Origin: Roseiflexus sp.
GTDB taxonomy: Bacteria > Chloroflexota > Chloroflexia > Chloroflexales > Roseiflexaceae
Length of the DNA: 57,196 nucleotides
NCBI GenBank assembly: GCA_025062325.1
Contig: JANXAL010000091.1
Coordinates: forward strand, 1 to 57,196
Direction: 5' to 3'
In this document: piece after piece, positions 35,652-44,565 of the stretch
Numbering within the stretch: position 1 is the first letter of the stretch
How the letters are laid out: each line of letters starts with the position of its first letter
The notes under the pieces: model-generated
The model's input: only the letters and a program-made list of their open reading frames with translations
The model's database searches: none
Told to the model about the DNA's origin: nothing
Program-made: the position numbers and the translations under genes

Positions 35652-37472
35652 TCAACGACCTTCTCGCTTCCACGCCGCCACGTTCCACGTCACCGGCGCC
35701 AGTGCATCGGGAGCAAGACCGCGCACGCTGGGCGCTGCCACGACGATGCTGAGGCGTTGAAAGAGGGGGATCGCCGGCAGCTCCTGCGTCCAGAGTTGCT
35801 GCTGCCGCAGGTATGCCGCAGCGCGTTCGACGGGGTCGAGGGTCGTATCAGCGGTACGCACTGCGCGATCTGCATCGCGGAAACACCAACCAGCAAAGTT
35901 CTCGCCGCGGTAGTTATTGCTTTCGCCGGGAACGGCAGCGCAACTCCAGAGTTGCAGGCCCCCCGGTTCCGGTCCGGCGATCCACCCAAAGAGCGCTAGA
36001 TCGAACTGGCGGAGATAGAGGGGACCGTCCGAAGCGAACATCTCATCGGGCGGCGCTTCGTTGATGTCGATCTGGACGCCGATCGCCCGCATATCGTCTT
36101 GAAATCGGCGAGCGATCTCGCGCCGAACCTCGCTCCCTTGCGTCGTCAGCAATTGCAGGGTCAGGGTGATGCCGTCCGATGACACTCGAACGCCATCGCC
36201 GTCGGAGTCGGTGTAGCCAGCTTCTTCCAGCAGTTGACGCGCCCGGTCGGGATCATATGGGTAGCGAGTCAGTTGATCGGGCGGCGCGGCGAGTTTGTGT
36301 CCCGGTAGCACCCAACTGTCCAGGACGGGCGTTCGCCCGCCGAAGAGCGCATCGGCGATCGCCTGCCGGTTCGTGCCATACGCCAGGGCGCGACGCACGC
36401 GAATATCCTGCAACACCGGAACGTCCAGGTTGAACAGAATGTGCTCCCAGACAGGGCTAGGGATTGTGATGACCTGCAATGTCCCTTCCGCAGCGTCGGC
36501 ATCGAAGCGTTCCAGCACAGTCGGCGAGATTCGATCAGCAATGCCCAGGTCGAGATTGCCGTTGAGCAGATTAGCGCGCAGGAGTTCGAGATCGGCAAAC
36601 TCGCGAAAGACCAGGCGCGATGCCGCTGGCGCCGGACCAAAATAATACGGGTTGCGCTCGAAGCGCAGTTCAGTGGCGGTGCGTTCAACGATCATATACG
36701 GACCATACCCGACCGGCTGGCGGGCAAATGCACTCTCACGCACCCGCGCCGGATCGACGCCCTGGAGCAGATGGCGCGGCAGGGGCGTCCAATAGCTCAT
36801 AAAATAGGCGGCGCCTACATAATCGGGCCGGAGCACGGCACGAGTCGTATGATCGCTTACCTTTTCATACGCTGCGGTCTTCGCCAGCAACTCGGCAGCA
36901 GCATCGCCGGGCGGCGCAGCTTTCGCCAATTCGTAGGCAAACACCGAGTCGTCCGCCGTGACCGGCGTACCGTCGGACCAGCGCAACCGCGGATTCCAGC
37001 GGAACGTGATCACCAACTGATCAACCTGCGTGACAACATCGGTAACTGTGGTCGTCAGAGCGCCGGTTGCGTCGAGGTAGGCGTCTACCTTGCGCAGTTC
37101 TACGTCGCCGTTCTCAAGCGTAGGAATGCGTTCAAGCACGCCGGTAACGGTATAAGCGTAATCATAGGTCAGGATTGGCGAGGGGAAGAGCACCTCAGTT
37201 ATCGAAGCCGTCGCACGACGTGTAGCGGCAGATTGCGGATATGGGTAAAGGTCGGAGGGAAGGTCGAGCGTCCCGATGATCCAGGTATCGCTGCGTTCTG
37301 CGATACGCTCGCCGATAATCGCGCTGGTGGGAATGGGACCGGTCGATGAGGTTGCAGGAATAGGCGTTGGCGTCGCTACGCCGCCTTCGATCGTGCATCC
37401 GACCAGCACGATGCACACCATCATTCGGATCAGAACCAGTTGCACAGAACTTCTACATCGTTGCCGAGCCAT
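35652..37472 (-). CDS. Family 5 extracellular solute-binding lipoprotein (peptide/nickel type)
   Basis: The protein has about 606 residues from the ATG at 37472. The signal peptide has a lipobox (VCIVLVGC, Cys near 26), so it should be lipid-anchored. Residues about 110-600 fit SBP_bac_5: NPRLRWSDGTPVTADDSVFA, LFNLDVPVLQDIRVRRALAY, DPDRARQLLEEAGYTDSDGD. Such proteins bind oligopeptides, nickel or sugars for an ABC importer. No permease or ATPase gene lies next to it, so its partner must be elsewhere. The last residues are encoded inside the pyrimidine-rich repeat region, and the extreme C-terminus may have been remodelled. It is divergent from the M20 homologue gene. Confidence 0.88.
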   Translation of the reverse strand: MARQRCRSSVQLVLIRMMVCIVLVGCTIEGGVATPTPIPATSSTGPIPTSAIIGERIAERSDTWIIGTLDLPSDLYPYPQSAATRRATASITEVLFPSPILTYDYAYTVTGVLERIPTLENGDVELRKVDAYLDATGALTTTVTDVVTQVDQLVITFRWNPRLRWSDGTPVTADDSVFAYELAKAAPPGDAAAELLAKTAAYEKVSDHTTRAVLRPDYVGAAYFMSYWTPLPRHLLQGVDPARVRESAFARQPVGYGPYMIVERTATELRFERNPYYFGPAPAASRLVFREFADLELLRANLLNGNLDLGIADRISPTVLERFDADAAEGTLQVITIPSPVWEHILFNLDVPVLQDIRVRRALAYGTNRQAIADALFGGRTPVLDSWVLPGHKLAAPPDQLTRYPYDPDRARQLLEEAGYTDSDGDGVRVSSDGITLTLQLLTTQGSEVRREIARRFQDDMRAIGVQIDINEAPPDEMFASDGPLYLRQFDLALFGWIAGPEPGGLQLWSCAAVPGESNNYRGENFAGWCFRDADRAVRTADTTLDPVERAAAYLRQQQLWTQELPAIPLFQRLSIVVAAPSVRGLAPDALAPVTWNVAAWKREGR

Positions 37473-37541
37473 ACTGCAGGGAGTGTAGCAGGGTTGCACC
37501 AATTTGTCCAATCGCTGTGTCTCAACTGTTGTGCAACATGC

Positions 37542-37547
37542 TATAAT
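37542..37547 (+). promoter_or_regulatory. -10 element before the M20 homologue
   Basis: ATGCTATAAT gives a perfect -10 hexamer at 37542-37547, 33 bases before the GTG start. The -35 match is weak. Confidence 0.4.
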
Positions 37548-37580
37548 CGATTACAACCTTGTCATCAGCGGAGCACCTCT

Positions 37581-38930
37581 GTGACTGAGCCAGCCGTCAT
37601 CTCGACTGATCAACTCATCTGTGACCTTGATCACCTCATCAGCCTGCCAGGCAGTCCTGGTCAGGCAGATGAACTGCGCTCCATTGCGACACGAATTGCG
37701 ACAATGATGCGCAGCCGTGGCTTGCGGGCCGAGGTGCACCCGACACCTGGCGCCCCGATTGTTGTCGGTTGGCGCAGTGGGCAGCAGCCATACACTGTAT
37801 TGCTCTATCACCACTACGATACGCCTTCCCCCGGTCCCTGGCGCGCCTGGCGCCACGACCCGTTTCAACTGGCTGAACGTGATGGCATGGTGTATGGGCG
37901 TGGCGTGGCTGAGGGGAAGGGTCCGCTGGCAGCGCACCTCAATGCAATCGCCGCGCTGATCGAAGCAGAAGGCGAACTGCCATGCGGCGTCGTAGTGGTT
38001 GCAGAAGGGGATTATCTGTCTGGCAGCCCCTACCTCGGCACCCTGATCGCCGACCGCCGCGCGATCTTTAAGGCCGATGCCTGCCTGGCAAGCGGGGGTG
38101 ATCGCGATGCCAGCGGAAAACCTTTCTGCTACAGCGGCGCGAAAGGATTGGTGCAGGTGATGCTGCGGGTGCGGCAGACGTTGGAAGCCTTACCTGCAGG
38201 CATGGCTGCGACCGTCCCCAATCCGCTCTGGCGCCTGATCTGGGCGCTCAACCAGATCAAGACCGAGCAGGAAGAAGTGCTCATCGGCGGATTTTATGAT
38301 GCAATTGAAGGTCCTACAACCGAAGAGAATCGCATCCTGCGCACCGTGGCCGCCGACGAGACGGGACGGCGCACTGCCTGGAGCATCGACCAGTTTCTCT
38401 TTGGGTTGACCGGTGCGCCGCTGGTGCGCTCGGAAGTAACGTTGCCAACGTGCAACATCAATCTGCTGCAGACCGAGCCGGTTAGCGATCCGCCGGTTAT
38501 TCCGCGCAGCGCCGCCGCGCGACTTGACTTCCAACTCGTGCCCCGACAGCGTCCCCAGATGGTCGTAGAGGCGCTCCAGGCGCACCTTGCCGCCAAGGGA
38601 TTGTCTGATGTCCTGGTCGAACGCCTGCCCGGCGGGTACCCTCCCGCTCAGTCGCCTATTGATGATCCCTTCGTGCGTCTAGTGAGCGATGTCGGCAGGT
38701 ATATCCACGGCGCGCCGCTGACTGTGCTGCCGCGTGGTCCGTTCAACCTGCCGCTGTTCTATTTCGCCGAAGCGTTCGGCATTCCAGTCGCGTCGGTAGG
38801 CGTTGCGCGTCCGTCTAGCGCGATCTTTGGCGCCAACGAGTGCATCCCGCTCCCCGACCTGGTGCGTCACGGGCAGCATCTGATTGAGGTGCTCTACGCC
38901 TGCGCAACCGCCAACGCCAGCGCCCAATGA
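37581..38930 (+). CDS. M20-family peptidase homologue lacking several catalytic and metal-binding residues
   Basis: The protein has 449 residues from the GTG at 37581, after GCGGAGCACCTCT. Upstream in-frame ATGs would place the start inside the divergent gene's leader. The fold is clearly M20 (dipeptidase/ArgE/CPG2): YHHYDTPSPGP with His78 and Asp80, YGRGVAEGKGPLAAHL, AEGDYLSGSPYLGTLI, and a lid domain at about 185-320. By alignment from memory, the usual Asp of GRGxxDxKG is Glu111, the catalytic Glu-Glu of EGEEEIGS is Tyr145-Leu146, and the final His of the IHGPNE-type motif is Phe416 (AIFGANE). It may be inactive or changed in chemistry. Its stop overlaps the next start (ATGA), implying coupled translation. 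Confidence 0.82.
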   Translation: MTEPAVISTDQLICDLDHLISLPGSPGQADELRSIATRIATMMRSRGLRAEVHPTPGAPIVVGWRSGQQPYTVLLYHHYDTPSPGPWRAWRHDPFQLAERDGMVYGRGVAEGKGPLAAHLNAIAALIEAEGELPCGVVVVAEGDYLSGSPYLGTLIADRRAIFKADACLASGGDRDASGKPFCYSGAKGLVQVMLRVRQTLEALPAGMAATVPNPLWRLIWALNQIKTEQEEVLIGGFYDAIEGPTTEENRILRTVAADETGRRTAWSIDQFLFGLTGAPLVRSEVTLPTCNINLLQTEPVSDPPVIPRSAAARLDFQLVPRQRPQMVVEALQAHLAAKGLSDVLVERLPGGYPPAQSPIDDPFVRLVSDVGRYIHGAPLTVLPRGPFNLPLFYFAEAFGIPVASVGVARPSSAIFGANECIPLPDLVRHGQHLIEVLYACATANASAQ

Positions 38931-40468
38931 TGCTGCCTCGCTTGATCCGCCAGACAATCGCGGCTGATGTTGTTGTCGTGTCGCCGTTGCTCCTGCTGTT
39001 CCTCGCGTTTCTTCTCCTGTACGTCTGGACGGCTGCGCCCGATGTGCTTTCCGGCGACTCGGCGGAGTTTCAACTGGCGGCGGCGCTCCTCGGCGTGCCG
39101 CATCCAACGACCTATCCACTGGCGACGATGCTCGGTCACTTGGCGACTCGGACGCTGCCAGTTGGTACGCTGGCGTGGCGCGTGACGGCGGTGTCCTCGG
39201 CGTGCGCGGCGCTGACGGTCGCGCTGTTTGCACTGCTGGCGCGGCGCGTTACTGGAAACCAGTGGACGGCGCTCATCGGCGCGTTGGCGCTGGGTCTGGC
39301 GCCGGGACTGTGGAATGCTGCCACAATTGCGGAAATCTATGCGTTGCTAGCGCTGCTGATCGTCGCTCTGGCGCTAGCGCTACTGCAGGCGTGGGATGGC
39401 GCTCTGGCGCTGCGCCCGACACGGCTGGCGTCAGCGGCGCTGATTGCCGGTCTCGGCCTGACCCACCATGGGTTGTTTGTCGTGACTGCGCTGCCGCTCT
39501 TTGCTGCCGCACTCGCCGCCAACATATGGCGCGTGAGGCAACAGATGCCGTTACGCGAACTGGCAGCATCCGCCGGATGGGTCAGCCTCGCTTTTTTTGC
39601 GGGCATGACGCCGTGGCTCTATCCGCTGGCGCAGTTTGCCCGCTTCGGTCCATTTGATGGCACAGATTACGGGCTGCCGCGCCACTATTTCTGGGGAGCG
39701 CCGCAATCGTGGGGGGAAGTGATCGATCTGCTGACCGGCGGCGAGGTGCGGCGGGGCATCTTTCGCGTTCCCGACGCCAGGTCTGTGCTTTCAACGCTCC
39801 AGATGGTCGGCAGGCGGCTGTGGTTCGAGTTCGGACCGGTCGGCGCGCCGCTAGGGTTGATAGGAAGCGTGGCGCTCTTGCGACGCGATGCATGGGTCTG
39901 GCGCGCTGCGGCGTGGACGTTTTTTGCGACGCTGGCGTATCTCCTGTTGCTGGGTCCAGCGGTTGGCGATGCGCCGGTCTTTACCCTGCCCATGCTGCTG
40001 CCGTGGGCGCTGTGGATCGCGGTCGGTGCGGATGTGGTCGTTCACTGGGCGCCGTTGCTGCGCGCAAATTGGCGCTACCCGGTAACGCTGGCGCTCCTGG
40101 CGGCGCTAACGCTGGGGTGGGGTGCAACGCGCTACCGCGTGTCGGCAAAACAGCGCCTCTGGCTCTACCGCGAGTTCGCTACTGCAACGCTCGCCGTCCT
40201 GCCGCACAACGCAGTCGTCATAACGCACTGGGAACAGGGAACGACGCTTCTCTACCTGCGCTTTGTCGAAGGCATTCGCCCTGATGTCTGGATCGATGTC
40301 GTCGAACCGGGCGACGACCCGTGGCTCGAACGGGCGCGCCGTCGCTACCCTGATCGCCCGGTGTACTTCGTCGGTCAGCCGGAGAGCGTTGCCGGCATGC
40401 CGGTTGATCTACTGATCGACGAACCATATGCCGATGTGTACCGGTTGCGAGGATCGCCAGATCGCTAA
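38927..40468 (+). CDS. DUF2723 (GT-C-like) polytopic membrane protein
   Basis: The 513-residue protein opens with a membrane helix and then the DUF2723 landmark PDVLSGDSAEFQLAAALLG with HPTTYPLATMLG, which holds the acidic residue used by GT-C glycosyltransferases. About ten helices follow, then a short soluble tail (VVITHWEQGTTLLYL and RPDVWIDVVEPGDDPWLE). DUF2723 proteins are related to protein O-mannosyltransferases (TMEM260-like), so transfer of a lipid-linked sugar outside the membrane is likely but unproven. Its ATG overlaps the TGA of the M20 homologue by four bases, so the two are made together and may act in one pathway. Confidence 0.85.
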   Translation: MMLPRLIRQTIAADVVVVSPLLLLFLAFLLLYVWTAAPDVLSGDSAEFQLAAALLGVPHPTTYPLATMLGHLATRTLPVGTLAWRVTAVSSACAALTVALFALLARRVTGNQWTALIGALALGLAPGLWNAATIAEIYALLALLIVALALALLQAWDGALALRPTRLASAALIAGLGLTHHGLFVVTALPLFAAALAANIWRVRQQMPLRELAASAGWVSLAFFAGMTPWLYPLAQFARFGPFDGTDYGLPRHYFWGAPQSWGEVIDLLTGGEVRRGIFRVPDARSVLSTLQMVGRRLWFEFGPVGAPLGLIGSVALLRRDAWVWRAAAWTFFATLAYLLLLGPAVGDAPVFTLPMLLPWALWIAVGADVVVHWAPLLRANWRYPVTLALLAALTLGWGATRYRVSAKQRLWLYREFATATLAVLPHNAVVITHWEQGTTLLYLRFVEGIRPDVWIDVVEPGDDPWLERARRRYPDRPVYFVGQPESVAGMPVDLLIDEPYADVYRLRGSPDR

Positions 40469-40549
40469 ACTGCGGCTGATGAATATTCACAAAATACTCC
40501 GGCATTCGCTCTGCACCCGGCGGTTGATAGCTATCCGCCACCTGCCCGA

Positions 40550-40824
40550 CGCCTAAAATCGCGGGCTATGGTTGCGAAGCCCGCCTGCGCGGGCTCAACC
40601 GGGCGATCCACCCGCCCGGCGCCTGAAGTCGCGGGCTATGGTTGCGAAGCCCGCCTGCGCGGGCTCGACCGGGCGATCCACCCGCCCGGCGCCTGAAGTC
40701 GCGGGCTATGGTTGCGAAGCCCGCCTGCGCGAGCTCAACCGGGCGATCCACCCGCCCGGCGCCTGAAGTCGCGGGCTACGGTTGCGAAGCCCGCCTGCGC
40801 GGGCTCAACCGGGCGATACTGGAT
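40550..40824. repeat. 70-bp hairpin-rich tandem repeat, four units
   Basis: Units start at about 40561, 40631, 40701 and 40771 with GCGGGCTA(T/C)GGTTGCG, a strict 70-bp period. Each has the palindrome AGCCCGCCTGCGCGGGCT followed by GGGCGATCCACCCGCCCGG. Units differ by only a few bases. A solo inverted copy lies at 53275-53372. There are no unique spacers, so this is not a CRISPR array. Confidence 0.85.
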
Positions 40825-41212
40825 TATTTTCTCAAACTCCAATAGCCCGCAGCTCAGAGAACGCGCGGCTTGGCGGCACAGGTTTACCGGATGTATTTCT
40901 TAACCTTCATTAGCCCGGAGCGCCAGGGCGCCGTCTGACAATCCGTGCGCGCCCGAATCCCAAGACGTCACACCATTGACAAATCGCAAGATTTTCCGCA
41001 ATAATGCACCGGATTTGCTGTTCCGATCATCCTTTGCGACCTGTTACATCGTTCCTTCAAGACGGGACTGTCTGTCAATATGCAGGTATTTATCCTGCCA
41101 GCGGCATTCATCCTTCGACAGGAGCGGGGTGCATACCGCTCGCGCTCTGAGCCTGCCGAAGAGTGCAGCGCCGTATGCCGGACTTGAGTTCTTACTTTTG
41201 AAGGACGTCGCC
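40825..41212. other. Leader region before cas6
   Basis: The region holds the tail of the 70-bp repeat (GGATTATTTTCTCAAACTCC) and a palindromic piece near 41108-41160 (CTTCGACAGG ... GCCTGCCGAAG). Open frames running into cas6 lack a ribosome-binding site. No clear promoter hexamers were found. Confidence 0.4.
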
Positions 41213-42205
41213 ATGCCCGAAGGCGCCGCCGGTTTTGCGCTTCCTGATTTGTCAATTCTGCGTCTTCGCCTGACTCTTCGCCTGCTCACCGATGCGCGTT
41301 TACCCGCGTATAAGGGCGCTATGCTGCGCGGCGGCTTCGGCTATGCGTTTCAGCGCGCCTCCTGCCTGCAGACGTGCTGGGGGCGGTCGCATGAATGCAC
41401 CATTACGCCATTCTGCCCGTATCGCTGGGTGTTTGAAACGCCGCACCCTCCCGATGTAGCGCACATGCACGATCTGCGCGACGTACCGCGCCCGTTCGTC
41501 ATCGTCGCGCCAGACGACGCGCGCACGCGCTATGCAGCCGGGGATGCGCTGGAGTTTGGATTGACGCTGATCGGGCGGGGGACGGAGTATCTGCCCTACT
41601 TTTTGTTCAGTTTTGAGCGCCTGGGTGTGATGGGGCTGGGACGCGATCATGCGCCTTTCCGACTGGAACGGGTTGAAGCCCTGCGCCCATGGCAACCGAC
41701 CGGTACGGTCATCTACCAGGATGGTCAGGTGTTGCAGGGAGCGAATCGCCTGCCGTTCATCGATGCAGCGGCGCTCTCCGCGTATGCGCAGTCGCTTCCC
41801 GCCGATCTGCGCCTGATCCTGCATACGCCGCTCCGTATTCGTGAGCGGGGAGAAGTGCTGCGCACCCTTGACTTTCCGGCGCTGATCCGCGCAGCCTGCT
41901 GGCGAATCGATGCGCTGACGACCTTCCACGGCAATGGACGGTGGCAGGTCGATTACCAGCGGCTGGTCGATGCGGCGCGCGCCGTGGCTGTCGACGATGT
42001 GCACACGCGCTGGGTCGATCTCCACCGCACTTCGACGCGCCAGCAACAATCGATGCCGCAGGGCGGGATCGTTGGCAAAGCGACGCTGCGCGGCGTCGGC
42101 ATCGATCTGCGTCAGTTGCTGGCGCTTGGCAGCCTGGTGCATATCGGGAAGTCCTGCACCTTCGGGCACGGCAGCGTGCGGATTGTCGGGGTTGAACGTC
42201 AGTGA
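41213..42205 (+). CDS. cas6: CRISPR precursor-RNA endoribonuclease Cas6
   Basis: The protein has 330 residues from the ATG at 41213, preceded by TGAAGGACG; the frame runs 237 bases further up but without a start signal. The N-terminal ferredoxin-like half has a cysteine cluster (CLQTCWGRSHECTITPFCPY, about 47-66) common in this Cas6 group. The C-terminal half ends in the glycine-rich RNA-binding loop HIGKSCTFGHGSVRI, the RAMP hallmark. Cas6 cuts the CRISPR transcript within each repeat to give guides for the effector. It lies upstream of cas10 with 185 bases between, so it may be transcribed separately. No array is near; its substrate repeat must be elsewhere in the genome. Confidence 0.88.
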   Translation: MPEGAAGFALPDLSILRLRLTLRLLTDARLPAYKGAMLRGGFGYAFQRASCLQTCWGRSHECTITPFCPYRWVFETPHPPDVAHMHDLRDVPRPFVIVAPDDARTRYAAGDALEFGLTLIGRGTEYLPYFLFSFERLGVMGLGRDHAPFRLERVEALRPWQPTGTVIYQDGQVLQGANRLPFIDAAALSAYAQSLPADLRLILHTPLRIRERGEVLRTLDFPALIRAACWRIDALTTFHGNGRWQVDYQRLVDAARAVAVDDVHTRWVDLHRTSTRQQQSMPQGGIVGKATLRGVGIDLRQLLALGSLVHIGKSCTFGHGSVRIVGVERQ

Positions 42206-42390
42206 TTGATGCATTTGTGACGATCCTGCCAGGTATACTGGGGATGTCGATCCTGAAATCTAATCCGGCGCGTTGTCTTTTCTGACTCAGAGAGAAATCA
42301 ACTGAGCGCGGTGGGTGATAGACCACGGATACGGACGGATCAGGACGGATTGAGACGGATGTCCTTCTGTAAAGACGACACAAGGGCGTT
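42206..42390. other. Gap before cas10 with ACGGAT-type repeats
   Basis: CCACGGATACGGACGGATCA and GGACGGATTGAGACGGATG lie at about 42322-42360, a dispersed motif that recurs at 50915-50955 after the operon. No promoter is certain. AAGGGCG precedes the cas10 ATG. Confidence 0.4.
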
Positions 42391-44565
42391 ATGACCGATG
42401 CAGATGGCTTCACTGGTGCGGTGGCAGCGTGCCTGGCGTATGGAACAGACGTTGATCCGCGTTCGCTGGAAGACGCGGTGCGTCTGGTGTTGGGCGATGC
42501 TCCACAAGCGCCATCCCGCGCTATGCTCGAAGAATTGCACTGGCGCGTGACAGAACGCCTGCGCAGCGCGGGTTTGCCGGAGGAGGCGCAGAGGGTGGCG
42601 CTGGTTTATGGCGGCGCTACGAAGATCAAGGGGTATGTCTTCGAGGCGCCGAAGCTGCCCGAGATTCGCGGCGCCAGCGCACTGCTCGAATGGGTGAACG
42701 ATCATCGTCTTCCGGCGATCTGGCGCGATACGCTTGGTGCGAGCCTGGGAGAGTCGTGCATCATCTACACTGGCGGCGGCAGTTTCCTCGCGTTTGCGCC
42801 CGCTGCGAAAGGCGCAGAACTCGCCGGTCGCATTGAACAAGAGTTTACCCGCCAGACCCTCACAGCCAACAGCGTCGCTGTTGCCGAAACGTTTTCGCTG
42901 ATCGAACTGCGCTACGGACGCCAGCCGCTCGACTTCTGGACGGCGGAGTTTCTGGAGTGCTGGCGCGATCCGCAGTTGCGCGCTGAACTCGAGGCGTACT
43001 ACTACGCTCCGATGCCGGGAAGCGCTGTGGCACGCCTGAGCGACGGCGAGATCCGTGAAGCGGTCCCGGGACGCACGCTCAATAACGATGACATTGCCGC
43101 CGTGCGACGCTTCCTGAACCGCAAGCAGTTCGGCGAACTGGTGACGCTCCTGGCGACAATGTTCAACCGGCGCCGTGATGAGCGCGCCTACGCTGGCGCG
43201 CCGCGTACTCTGCCGCTCTATCCGATGCTGCCATGGGCGGAAAAGTGTGACAGCAGCGACGTGCGCCCCGCCGAATGGAGCGGGACGGTCGCCGGTGAGA
43301 CGCGCGCCTACAGCGAACCCTCGGCGCGCAAACGGTACGTCGGGCAACTGATCAAGCGCGACGATGACGATCAGACGCGCTGGTACACATCAACATTCGC
43401 CTGGCGCGCGCCCGCCGACCTGCGTGATCGCTCGTGGGAAACACAATGGGAAACGTTTCTTAATCAGAATGGCACCAATACGCCCTACCGCCGCGCCATG
43501 GATCAGCAGCAGCGCGTCGCGCCGCCGCGCGACCTGAATGAGATCGGCGCTGCTTCCCGACCGGATCGCTATATCGGCATCATCTACGCTGACGGGAATA
43601 ACGTCGGGCGGTTGATCGCCACCCTTTCGACTCCCGACGCTCTGCACCAGACCTCTCAGTATCTCAGCGACGCTGCAACCAATGCGGTCTTCACCGCGCT
43701 GGCGCACTGCCTGCGACCGGCTGCGGTGCGACACGAGCGGCAGCGAGTGGGCGTGCATCCTTTCGAGATTCTGACGATCGGCGGCGACGATCTGCTCCTC
43801 ATCGTTCCCGGTAATCGCGCCTTTGATGTGGCGCTGATGATCGCGTATGAATTTGAACGATCCCTGGCGGAGCATCTCCTTGCTCCATCAGGCGCTCAGG
43901 CGTCGAACGATATGCGTAAGCATATGCGCTATGCCCGTGAAACGCCGATGACGCTGAAGCCGTACACGCCCTCGATCGGACTGTCGGCGGGCGTGGTGAT
44001 TGCCCACGAATCGGCACCGATCTTCTTCCTGCGCGACCTGGTGGAGGAATTGCTCAAACGCGCTAAGAAACTGGCGCACCGCTACGCCAGGCAACACTAC
44101 TACGGCGGCGCCGTTGATTTCATGGTGCTGAAGTCGGTCACGATGGTCGCCGACACGGTCGAGGCGTTCCGCAAAGCGGCGCTGCACGATGAGAGTGATC
44201 GCCGCCTCACCGCGCGCCCCTACACCTGGCACGAGTTTGCCGGTTTGTTGGAAACAGCGCGGGCGCTCAAACGCGCCAACTTTCCGCGCTCGCAGCTCTA
44301 CCGCCTGCGGCGAGTGATGGAAACGACGCCAGGCGTGATCGCCAGCTCGATGGAATATCTCTACACCCGCGTGCGTCAGAAAGCCCTGAGCGATACGCTA
44401 AGCGAGTACATCGAACAACAGGCATGGCAGTCAGCCGATAAAGCGTTGCGTCGTCCCGTGGCTCCGCCCTGGCTGCCAGTAGCGCATCAGGCATACGAAA
44501 CAATCTGGCCCGATCTTGCCGAGATCTACGACATGGTCCCTGCTGCGGTCGAGGAGGAGGGATGA
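42391..44565 (+). CDS. cas10: Cas10, large subunit of a type III-D CRISPR effector (HD domain absent)
   Basis: The 724-residue protein has no HD nuclease domain at its N-terminus. It starts directly in a small helical region and the first palm-like domain (LVYGGATKIKGYVFEAPKLP, IYTGGGSFLAFA). The second palm, with YADGNNVGRL (Asp401) and intact GGDD at 464-467, should make cyclic oligoadenylate when target RNA is bound. The zinc-ribbon position is degenerate: KCDSSDVRPAEW and YSEPSARK stand where other Cas10 proteins have CxxC pairs. The C-terminal helical D4 domain covers about 580-724. HD-less Cas10 together with csx10 and csx19 is the described mark of subtype III-D. Its TGA overlaps the next ATG. 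Confidence 0.92.
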   Translation: MTDADGFTGAVAACLAYGTDVDPRSLEDAVRLVLGDAPQAPSRAMLEELHWRVTERLRSAGLPEEAQRVALVYGGATKIKGYVFEAPKLPEIRGASALLEWVNDHRLPAIWRDTLGASLGESCIIYTGGGSFLAFAPAAKGAELAGRIEQEFTRQTLTANSVAVAETFSLIELRYGRQPLDFWTAEFLECWRDPQLRAELEAYYYAPMPGSAVARLSDGEIREAVPGRTLNNDDIAAVRRFLNRKQFGELVTLLATMFNRRRDERAYAGAPRTLPLYPMLPWAEKCDSSDVRPAEWSGTVAGETRAYSEPSARKRYVGQLIKRDDDDQTRWYTSTFAWRAPADLRDRSWETQWETFLNQNGTNTPYRRAMDQQQRVAPPRDLNEIGAASRPDRYIGIIYADGNNVGRLIATLSTPDALHQTSQYLSDAATNAVFTALAHCLRPAAVRHERQRVGVHPFEILTIGGDDLLLIVPGNRAFDVALMIAYEFERSLAEHLLAPSGAQASNDMRKHMRYARETPMTLKPYTPSIGLSAGVVIAHESAPIFFLRDLVEELLKRAKKLAHRYARQHYYGGAVDFMVLKSVTMVADTVEAFRKAALHDESDRRLTARPYTWHEFAGLLETARALKRANFPRSQLYRLRRVMETTPGVIASSMEYLYTRVRQKALSDTLSEYIEQQAWQSADKALRRPVAPPWLPVAHQAYETIWPDLAEIYDMVPAAVEEEG

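Noticed and set aside
35334-35999. 221-residue plus-strand frame
   Set aside because: The first half is simple repeat and the second is antisense to the solute-binding protein gene.
40550-40824. CRISPR array
   Set aside because: The 70-bp units are contiguous and nearly identical along their whole length; there are no variable spacers.
40976-41212. Extension of cas6 to an upstream ATG
   Set aside because: The added residues match no Cas6 and cover a palindromic repeat; the ATG at 41213 has AAGGA in place.
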